Source of the DNA: Nectonema munidae
Lineage: Eukaryota; Nematomorpha; Nectonematoida; Nectonematidae
Direction: 5' to 3'
DNA length: 64,000 bases
Assembly (NCBI GenBank): GCA_030549495.1
Contig: JAUIRK010000969.1
Coordinates: forward strand, 124,001-188,000
The notes beneath the pieces are model-generated. The model was not told the origin of the DNA. It searched no databases and saw nothing but the letters and a program-made list of their open reading frames with translations. Shown piece after piece: positions 24,218-34,833 of this stretch (positions are counted from its first letter, which is position 1; each line of letters starts with the position of its first letter). A program made the position numbers and the translations under genes.

Positions 24218-25553
24218 GGAGCGTGAAAAATATTGACCTAAGAAGTTGAAAAATTGACCTCATAATATTGACTTTATTACCTTAAAAAACAAAACAAAAA
24301 TTGCCCAAAAAAAGACTTTATAAAACGTTTATCTAACAAAATAAATACTTTATTTTAAGATCAGCTGATATCATGTAAAATACCATAATTATAATTCATA
24401 AGTAGGTATTTACAAACATTCTCGTCATTAAATTTGCGATTCTTACTTAATATGTTGTTGAGCATAGGAAAACTTTTCTCCACTTTTATTGATGTGGCTG
24501 GTCCATTTTCAAGTATACAGTATAGGAAAGGGCTAACATCAGACTTTGTTCTCTTCATAATTTTCTCAACGTCGTTATCTTTTAATCTGTTCTGAATGTA
24601 TATATTTAAATCACACACATCATTTGGTATATTCAGCTGTGATGAATCTTTATATGCTTTCTGAACACAATAACCTTCATCTTTGCATTTTCCAACCAAA
24701 TCCAGTAAAGATTTGTACATCAAAATTTCTTTCAAATCGTCCGGTAAAGAAGAAACAACAAGGGCTTTTTTACTCTATCAATAATATGCCCAGCATCAAA
24801 CACAATTCTTTTAACTTCGACAAACTTTTCGATCTACCAAAACGCTGACTTTAACCAGGGTGCCCATCTAGTTACAATGGGTTTAGGTGGTAAGCCTTTT
24901 TCGTTGAAAACCTTTTACCTGTTTGTTCTTAACTATCAACATTTTGATACTAGCTATCAAATTATCGACACTTTCAAATTTTGATCTCACATTCAAGCAA
25001 GAGTTATGCAATAAATGCGCTAAGCAAAAAATATGAAACAAACAGGGGCACAACATTTTTAACGTTTTCCAGCTTTTTTCATGTAGGTCACACTAATGAG
25101 AAGCACAAAATTTTCTCTTTCTATTTCTAAGTACTTTATTTGTCATCAACTATTTGAGTAATTTTTTGACTATTTACTGAAGTAGAACAGCAAACAGAAT
25201 CAACTAAATACGCTTTCTTTGGTAAACTTAGATGTCCAACCAAAACATTTACATATTACTTATTTCCAAACGAGGACTCATCTATAATTAGAAATAAAAA
25301 ACTACTTTTTACCTTTTCTTTGATACTTTCTTTTATATTTTCTGCAAGACTTGTAATGTAAAATCGGCAAGAATTTGCAATTGGACAATTGTACCCCATA
25401 TATTTTAACAAATCTTTAATCAAAGAATGATTCAATTGACTCTATATTTTTGTTTGATTCACTCTTTATCAAGTTCTAAATTATTGTTTCGACTTTTTCA
25501 AAGGTTAGAGATTAATTTCATAGAAATTGACTTTATTGACTTTCTCGTGCTCT
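24218..25553 (-). mobile_element. hAT transposon relic with C-terminal dimerisation domain
   Basis: Minus-strand fragments read LAHLLHNSCLNVRSKFESV, then (in other frames) PPKPIVTRW-like residues, and an open frame at 24,361-24,735 with TSDVSPFLYC, KVEKSFPMLNNILSKNRKF and NDENVCKYLLMNYN. These match the end of hAT transposases, where the dimerisation region has a VERSFSxYKxIL block. The ends GGAGCGTGAAAAATATTGAC (24,218) and, reversed, AGAGCACGAGAAAGTCAATA (25,553) are similar and probably the terminal repeats. The N-terminal zinc finger is missing and there are many breaks. No convincing 8-bp duplication was seen. Confidence 0.6.
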
Positions 25554-27262
25554 AATTATAAGTTACTATTATTCTACACACCCTTTTTACTTCTAAATTG
25601 TTTTTTTTCAATTCTATTTTGTAATTTGCAACTTTAAAAAATAATTTAAAGGTTGAAATTGTAATATATATATAATCTAGGAATACCCGTTAATATTGGA
25701 TATCTAAAAATATGGAAATCGCTAATTTTAGATGATCGGAAATAAAATTTTAAGTAGTCAAGCAACCGAGCTATCGGTTAAAAAATACCATTTGCACCAA
25801 CTCTATATGTGGTTTATTAAACAGAATTAATTTTTGTTCAGTGTAAAAATTGTGAGCAATATTTTGAGCTAAAATTTGCCAAGATACACGTTTGAAAAAT
25901 GTCAAATCCTAAAGTTATATCTTATCTTTTTTTATAAAAAACTGGGACAATTGAACAAAGCTGCTTGGAAGGAAACATGACTTCATCCGTCCTCTTTAAC
26001 ATTTTATAAATTATCATCAAAACTAAATGATACATTTTCCGGGGGTATAACTACGAATATATTCACTCAAACTGTTTTTGCACAAAGAAAAAATAAAGGA
26101 TATACATGAATATAAATAAATCAGCAAGCTCTCAGGAAACAGCATAATAATAATACCGAAAATTTTTTTTAGATATAGATATTTACAATCTCGTAACCAC
26201 ACAGGGCGAGAGAGGGCAGTACCCCACCCTTTCAGATTGATAATTCTAATAAAATTTAGAAAAGGTTTAGACACAATCACAATCATTTTGTTAATTTAGA
26301 TGAATCTTAGAACATATTAATTGTTTCTTCTATAGATGACCAAGTTAAAGACAATAAAAACATAAGATATAGTTAGAGATAAGATTTAGGCACTCTGATC
26401 ATAATCGTTTTAGATTTAGGCCGTCCTAAAAATTTTCCTGTTATGGGCTTGGATATATAAATATATATGAGCAACTGTAAACGAATCGATACACGATGTA
26501 ATAGAGAAGTTATGGTGTAGATTTTATCAGCTTCCTTCGTTCAATCCGACGTCGCTACATGTTTTCATCTGTCTATTTATAGAAGAAATAAAAAAAATGC
26601 TCTTTTTTTATTAAAAGTGAATAATAAAATTTGAAAAATCAACAATAAAGATAAAGGCAAGATTCCTTCTTAAATTAATAAAAAGAATAAATTAATTGAA
26701 GTTTAGCAATTTGATTAGATAAAAATAACATTTATATAAATCATTATTCATTGCATAAGACGAAAAGAGCTTAAGAGATGGGAATGAATATAAATGCGAA
26801 CTCTTTCATGGTGAACGGATAGGACTCAATGCGAAGAAGTCATAACATCCTAAATAAAACAAAATGATTTTTTAAAAATAGCAACCTTCCAAATATTAGC
26901 AATTTGTATTCAAAGATGTTGCATGAAATCTAATCATTTTAACGCGTATTAAAGGAACCTTTTTTTGGCTAAATTTAAGGGAAAATATATTAGTTGCCAG
27001 TTTATCGGGAATCAATTAATTTTAATCTTGCTTCAAAAGAAATAAAAAAGTATATTTCTAATAAAAAATTTTCGCGATTACAAGGTATCTAAATAAATCA
27101 ATGTTGAACTGAAAGACGTTAAAATTGCTCAAATTTGTAAAAGAGAAAAAGTTAACGCAAAATTTAATTTTGATGTTTATATGAGGAAGCAGACATTTTT
27201 GATTGGTGACATAGATTAATTTTGATTTCAGATATATATTTTTTTGATGGAAGGAATATTAA
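25554..27262. other. Intergenic, nothing recognised
   Basis: AT-rich spacer between two transposons. The minus-strand open frame 26,023-26,286 shows no motif. Confidence 0.4.
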
Positions 27263-29945
27263 TTAACCCTTATTACCCCTTCGGGTCCATTTGGACCCAT
27301 ATGAAAAATTAGTTGCTCATATATTACCAACCAGGCTATGTTCATAATTTATTTTTTGTGACTTTTACTATTATACTGCTCTTTAAATTTTTACATATTT
27401 TATTTTTTTATTCGGCTATTATTTTTTATGTTGTAAAAAAGTAACATACAACCCCTCAGAGTCCATTTGGTCCCTAAAACAAATATGGCTTTCAAAACAA
27501 TAAAATAATTTAAAAAATGTATGTATAATTTTTAAGAGACGAAAATTGAAAGCTATAGTTATAGGTCATAAATTTAAGATCTTCATTATATCTGATAATT
27601 TTTGAGAATTATTACTGAAAACAGAAAAACTATTTTTCTATAAATTATTCTACTAATTTTCTCATTTACCTCTGATGATATATCAAACCTTTTTTATATT
27701 ATGTTTGACTTATAAATGACCAAACCACTCCTTCCTTCGCCTTCTAAAATATCTGTATATATTCTCACCCATGAAGTATTGACATAGAACATTAGATATA
27801 TAAAAGACGAGTATTATGTTTGTAATTTTATATACAGCACACATAAATACAATGCATATAAAAAATACACGATCTTCTCTTGAAGTGATGTTGATACACT
27901 TAGATAATTGAATGGCACACCGGAAATTGTAATCATCCTCTTGTTGGGAGCTCTTTAGAAGAAGATATATCTTTAACTGTAACAATTTTATGTTTTGAGA
28001 ATGTTTTATTTAGGTTTTTTGTTGCCTTGAAGCTATATTTGTTTTATTATATAAAATAGTTTACATAAATAAAATGTCGAACCCAAGAATTGTTTGTCAC
28101 ATTCCTAAATCAAAAATCATTTACAATGACAATGAATCAAACACATCAGTATCTGATTGTGCTTCTGAAAGTGAAGATAACATTTCATATGTGGAATCAA
28201 GTCCATCTGAAAGTGCTGGAAGCCTTACTGAAGAGGAGAACTCAGTGGAAGTATCCAAAGATAATAAAATTGAAAGGAGTACTCTGCCTTTGTCCTTGTG
28301 TGGAAGGCGTCCTGCGGCTAACATTGTTCAAAGTGTACCTGGACCTACACGTTACGCTGTTTCAAGAATAAATGATGAAATATCTTCGTTGCTTGTTTTT
28401 TTTCCTCAAAAATTAAAAGAATCATTATTGAAAATACCAACAAAAAAGAGCAAGGTATTTATGGAGAACAATGGATTGATTTAGATGATATTGAGCTGGA
28501 TGCTTTTTTTTAGGAGTTTTAATCTTACTGGGAGTATACAAATCCAAAAAGGAGGCTTCAAAAAATCTTTGGAGTTGTGAGAATGGAAGGCCAATTTTCC
28601 CAGCTATAATGTCAAGGCATCGCTTTGAAAGTATCTGTTCAAGTCTTAGGTTTGATCATTTTTCTACAAGAAGAAGCAGAAAAAATGAAAACAAGTTTGC
28701 CCTAATCAGAGAGTTGTGGAACGAATGGAGTTCAATATCCGAAAGACTATATAACTTGAACTTTTTCATAACTGTTGATGAACAGCTAAAAGCTTTTCGT
28801 GGTAGAGCTCCATTCAAGCAATACCCTCCAAACAAGCCAGCAAAATACGGGATTAAATTTTGGACACTTTGTGATGCCATCTCTTTTTACAATTGGAGAG
28901 CCATACCTTATCTTGGGAAAAATTTTGGTGTTTCTCAAAAAAATATTTCTGAATCAGTCGTTTTAGAGCTATGCGAAGGATTAAGAGGCTACAATGTAAC
29001 ATTTGACAACTTTTTTTGTTCTTTTTCTCTTGCACAAAAACTCTTGAAAAAAAAATTTGACTTCCATTAGAACTATGAGAAAAAACAAGGTGTCATTGCC
29101 TGAAAATTTTGGATCATACAAGGTAATGTTTACATTGATTTTTTCATTAGTTTTTTTTTGTTTTTAGAAACTGCAAAAATACAGTAAGAAGTTTTTGTTC
29201 ACTGAAGACACAACTTTAGTTTCTTATTTGTCTAAAAGAAACAAGGCCGTAATTCACCAGAGTACTTTTCATCGTTCAAATGAGGTTTTAGATACAGAAA
29301 AAAAATACCAAGAATTATTGATGACTACAACAAAACCAAATGAGGTGTCGATACGTTCGATCAGATGGTATCATTTTACACAGTGAGTCGTCGAACAAAT
29401 CGTTGGCCAGTAGCGGTTTTTTTTACAATATTCTTGATATTTCAGCATTTAATGCTTACATTCTTTTCAGCGAAATTAATTCCAACTGGCAAAAAAAATT
29501 GTCCCTACAAAAGAAGGTTATTTCTTGATTCACTTGGTAAGCAGCTAGCTAAGGAACATATTGAAAAAAAAGAAATTCTTCCAAGGCATATTAGTTCAAA
29601 AATATTAGTTGAGAAAGTGAAGAACACCCCCTCTTCTACTTTTCCAAATGAAGAAAAGCGCAAAGTCAAACGAAAAAGAGGTAGATGTTATTTATGCGAG
29701 AAATCTGAAAACAAGTGTGAATCTAAATGTGTAAAATGTCGAAGACATATTTGTAAAAAACATTATAATATAACATGTATAAATTTTCAAGTTTTCAAAG
29801 ACAGAATTTGAAGATGTTCTTAATTTTAAATAAATTTTTTGTTTTAATCTCAAAATGATAAAGTATTGGGAATGAATTATTATATTTTTTGCGTGGGGTC
29901 CATTTGGACCCGAAGAGGCTGAGTGTGATTCTAAACGAATGGGTA
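27263..29945 (+). mobile_element. Decayed piggyBac transposon
   Basis: Starts at TTAA (27,263-27,266) with CCCTTATTACCCCTTCGGGT and a GGGTCCATTTGGACCC hairpin motif. The same 16-mer recurs at 29,895-29,910 followed by GAAGAGG, the expected inverted end, but the outermost 3' bases and the 3' TTAA are not preserved. Inside lies a transposase in pieces: an acidic N-terminus (28,074-28,460), MSRHRFESICSSLRFD with TVDEQLKAFRGR and the NVTFDNFF block (28,609-29,068), and a C-terminal part with RRTNRWPVAVFF and a Cys-rich zinc-binding tail (29,365-29,811). Catalytic Asp positions are recognisable in DEQL and DNFF. At least three interruptions. Confidence 0.8.
28074..29811 (+). pseudogene. piggyBac transposase pseudogene
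   Basis: DDE_Tnp_1_7-type transposase of about 560 codons in overlapping pieces. The start ATG at 28,074 opens a Ser/Glu-rich N-terminal region. The frame breaks near 28,460-28,600, again after 29,068 and around 29,340-29,390. The third acidic position lies in the short overlap around the shift at about 29,365, where FDQMVSFYTVSRRTNRW reads through. The C-terminal region (CYLCEKSENKCESKCVKC) has the cross-brace Cys/His spacing of piggyBac proteins. Not expected to be active. Confidence 0.75.
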
Positions 29946-30433
29946 ACGAGGGAGATAAATACTATGGAAGAAAGAAATTTATTCGTTTAGTCTATAAGAG
30001 TAGTGAAAAGGACATTTTTAAATCAAAAGAATAAGTACACGCAAGGCTAACGAAAGCCGCTTCGGTGTTACTTATAGATTGATAAAATCATAATACAGTA
30101 AAGATTATAATGTAATATGTATGTATGTATATGTACGTACAGACAAAGTGAAGGAAATAGGTGTGATATGTATACATATATTATAGTGTTAAGGAAAATG
30201 AAGAGAGTCACATATATCGAAGTATGCGATTAGAGGAGTTGATTAGCAGCTTATCTAATTTGTACAGGATATGAATCCTAGGTGTAACTTCTGGATCTAA
30301 TTGTTGTATAGCAATTAGATGACAAAGAGCAAATATAACAGTTTAGTTGATTACATGAGGAGTACTTAGTTGAGAATACGTAAACTTTTACTTCTTTTAA
30401 TATTTTTATAAGGATTAAGTTATTATCTATATA

Positions 30434-33218
30434 CAGTATACTCTCGTTTACTCGAAGTTCGATAAGTCAAAAATTTTTTTATTCCCCTCCCTTTGACGCC
30501 TTTTTAATATTAATTTAAATACGATATCTCGAACTTAATAACTCGAAACTTCATTTATCTCGAAGCGTTTCACAAGTCCCGTGCATGAAAAAATCTATCA
30601 GTATTCTCTCTATAAGCCGAAGTGTTATTTTCAAAAACATATTGATTAATTGAAATTATTGAAGCATGCGTTTTATGACACTATTGTTTTTCTGTGTGTA
30701 CTAAAGTTAAGAAAAATCAATCATTTGATGTAATAAGCTTTCCGTTTGACAGATTGTAATGAATGAGTTTTTTGAATGCTTATTTTGTAGGCAAACACAG
30801 CAGTGTATACATCAAATACTAGTGGAGCATAGATAGTTTCATGTAGCAATACTATCATTTGTGTATTTACTTTTGTCACTATTTTTTTGTCATACACATT
30901 CACCTGTGCATCATTTTGCTTTTTATTTCATACACATTCATCTGTGCATCTTTTTGCTTTTTATTTTCATTTTCTTTTGTGTTACGTATTATGCCAAACA
31001 TAAAACGCGAGCTAACTTCACATAAGATAGAGAGGCAAAGTATTTGGCATTGTTAGAGGTTGAAAAAAATAAAATCCAAGACACAAATTGCAAAACAGTT
31101 TGGAATACCGTTGAACACATTGTCAACATGGATAAAAAAAATCTGATGAAATAAATGAGGCCTATGAAAATAAAAATGCTTCAATTTAAACGTGTTCGTC
31201 TTCCACACTATCCTGATGTAGAAGAAGCCCTTCCCATTGGTTTAAAAACGCACGGGCACAAAATATTCCTGTTTCAGGCCTGATGCTACAAGAAAAAGCA
31301 GCAAAGTATGCATCAGACTTTCAGCACTCAAACTTTACTTGCAGTGATGGCTGGCTAACAAAATTTAAGGATAGACATAACATGTTTTCGTACTCTATGT
31401 GGAGAGTCAAAAAGTGTAACAGATGATCATATTGAGAACTGGGTTTCCACGTTCTTACCAAGACTTCTTAACAAGTACACCCAAATTGTATTTACAACGC
31501 TGACGAGACAGGACTTTTCTATAAGCTTCTTCCTTCCATGTTACTTACACTTAAAGGCGAACAGTGTTCATTTGGAAAGTTGTCCAAAGAAAGATTGACT
31601 GTTCTTCTCTGTGCAAACATGAATGGTACAGACAAAGTTCCACTTTTAGTGATTGGAAAATCAGCCAAGCAGCTTCGAAAAAAAAAGATTGCTCTCATAG
31701 TAGATAATGTTCCTTCTCACTCACGCCTTGCACTTACTAATATTGAGATCGTTTATTTACCTCCAAACACAACTCCAAAACACAACCAATGTATCAGGGT
31801 ATTATAAAAAACTTGAAAACACATTACCGACGTATACTTGTTGACAAACTTACCACATCCATGGAAAACAATAACCCTGTTGTCAAAGTAACTGTTCTTG
31901 ATGCTTTGAATATGATTCAAAGAATTACAGGTCTTCTGTTACTTCAACAACAATTGCTAATTGTTTCAAAAAAGCACAATTGTCTGATGATAACACCAAC
32001 GTTAGTGTCGAAGACGAAAATGATGTTGAATTAGAAGAAGTTTGCAAAAGAGCTACTACGTTTGGGGTGGAAGTGGAGTCATTTGAAGATTATGTTATTG
32101 TCGATGAAAGAGTGATAACAATGGGCCTATGACTGATGAAGGAATTGTTGCTGCTGTCAGCGACGAACGCAATCAAGGCCAACAAGAAGATAGTGATGAA
32201 GGAGACGATGAGAACGAAAGTACTGGCACAGATTTACCCACACCAGTAGCTGCTTTAAGCATGTGTGCAACTCTGCGTAAATTTATACAATCCCAAAGTG
32301 ATGGTGAAGCGTTATTAGACAAACTCACACACATTGAAAATTTCATTGATGAAATCAAATGTTCTAACTCAAACAAACATGCATAAATGATTATTTTTAC
32401 GAAATGAAAAATGATTGATATAATAAATAAACTTTTTTTTACCTTTTCTAAAGCAATAATCTTTTTACAGGTCACTTTTTAGTAAAATTATTTGCACTTT
32501 CAATGAGGGATGCATCTAAGTTAAGATGGAGAAAATTCTCACGATCTCTCCTACTAGGGGTAGATCTAAATAAAGATGGGTAAATTTATGCCTTCTTGCC
32601 AAACCAGGAAACAAGAATGGGTTTAGATGGGGAGTCAGAGTGGGGTGTGTAGTTGCTTTTAAAAAATACTTTTCTATCTCTTCCATTCCCGCTTTCTTAC
32701 TAAAAATTTCTACATCTTTTACTGTTATCAATATGAAATCTTTTTCAAAAAAAATCAGAAATTTCTACCATAAAGTCAGTTTTGAACTCAAACATGTTAT
32801 AAATAATAAAAATATGGTTTTGTTGATACATTTTAATTGCTTGTTTTGTTTGCTTCACATATTTTCGTTATTAACACTTTCTTCATTAATCTAAAATTCA
32901 CTTTAACACAAATTGTCTTGTTATTATGTACAAACCTTATTACATAATATTTAAGTTTCTTTTTTACAATAGTAAATTTCTTTCCACAAATACCTCTCCT
33001 CCTACCAAAAACGTTGACACTATTAATAGAGTATGTTTTTCAACCCAATAAGGCACTATTATGTTCTTACAAAATAAACTCAAAACATCAGACTTTTTTT
33101 TCAACTTTTTTCCTAGAAAATTTAGTAGATTTGAGTCCAAGTTTTTTTAAGTCGAACTCACGATAACTCGAAGTGTTTGGCCAAGGCCCTTGAGCTCCGA
33201 GTAAACGAGAGTATACTG
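30434..33218 (+). mobile_element. Tigger/pogo DNA transposon with intact ends and TA duplication
   Basis: Inverted ends CAGTATACTCTCGTTTACTC (30,434) and its reverse complement ending at 33,218, flanked by TA at 30,432-30,433 and 33,219-33,220. The plus-strand transposase pieces are a CENP-B-type helix-turn-helix starting MPNIKRELTSHKIER (30,991), a DDE region with YNADETGLFYKLLPS (about 31,496), TVLLCANMNGTDKVPLLVIG and IALIVDNVPSHS (31,687), and an acidic C-terminal tail ending at 32,386. About 40 residues normally found between VIGKSAKQ and the VDN block are missing. Several frame breaks: the termini look young but the gene is dead. Confidence 0.85.
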
Positions 33219-34833
33219 TATTTCTCAATAATTTCAATGAAGCTGTTCCAACACAAAGGGATTTTATAAGTGATTCCTTGCTTACATTTACGATTTTTGC
33301 TCTTTCAATGTGTAACTTAAGTGGATTTCTTAGATTATGACAGTTGTTATTGCAAGAAAAAGTAAATGAATTTCATATGCATAAGGGAAAAATCCTGAAA
33401 AAGCCTTAAAAGCAAACTTTAATAGTTGAAAAGAATAAATGTCATCTATTTTTAAACCATTCATTAATATAAATTTTTCATTTATATGTGTATTATAGCC
33501 GAGATTTAAAATAGTTTTAACAACTTTTTTTGCAAAACTAAAAGTTTATTTAACCCAGCGTGTCTCCAATTAATTATTATTGAAAATGATAATACTGATT
33601 CAATTAAAGATTTATATATCAGAATTTTCACATCTACAGGCAAAAAATTAATGCTGCGGAAAAGAAAAAGCGTAAGATTCATTTTTTTAGCCAAAGATTC
33701 AATTTGTAGCTTCCAGGACAGCTTCTCGTCTAAAATTATTCCTAAAAAATTCAGCCAGGTTGAAAAGTTTGATATGTTTTCACCGATATTGTTTGAAATA
33801 GTATCATTCCTATGAAGAGTTGAAGAAAAATAAAGCAACTTTGTCTTATCAAAATTAACGAAAAGATTATTTATATTCAATATGTTTACAACATCATTCA
33901 AACTTTCTTCTACCTTTTCAATATTCAATTTGGACATTCGAAACAGAAGAGAAATGTCTTCAGCATATGCACAACATTCCGAGCATTTACTTTCAATATT
34001 TGTTAAGACACCATTCAAGTATATAATAAACAGAAGTGGTCCTAGTACTGAACCTTGTGGCACACCCATATTCAGGTTTTTACTTATATTTGACTTAATG
34101 TTATGCACTTGAACAAATGATTTTCTATTATTCAAAAATGAACGAATCAAACTAACAGATATATCACTTAATTTGTATGAAATTAGTTTATTTATTAATA
34201 ATTCAATCGATATACTATCAAAAGCACTTTTAAGATCTAAGAATACTCCAATACAATCTTCGTTAATGTTCCAAGAACTAACCATCATTTATGGAAAATG
34301 CATGCAGATTTTCTAATGAATTGTGCTTTCTAAAGCCATATTGTGAGTCCGAAAAAAGGTGATTTTGTTCAAAATAGTTATATAGATCTCTATATAAAAT
34401 TTCCTCAAAATTTTTTGAAATCACTAGTACGACTGAAACAGGTCTGTAATTCTGCAACTTTTGTTTACATCCTTTTTTAAATATGGGTAAGATTTTCGAT
34501 GTTTTAAAATACAAGGTAAACACCATCTACTAAACATTTATTGAAAATATACGCAATAGGAACGCATATAACAGGGCTTAAATACTTAAATAACTTAGAT
34601 GTATGCTCAAATACATCTTGGAAATTGCTGTTTTTAAGTGAATTAATACTTATCAAAACATCATTCAATGAGATTTCTCTAAAAACAAAGTACATGGATT
34701 TATTATATTTTTTTGAATCAACAAAATTTTGAAGTTTTTCTTTGAAAAAAGAGTCAAAGATAAACAGTAATGATTTTTCTTCAATGTATTCATTGTCTTT
34801 TTTGATTTGAATTTTTCTTCCATTTTGAACTCT

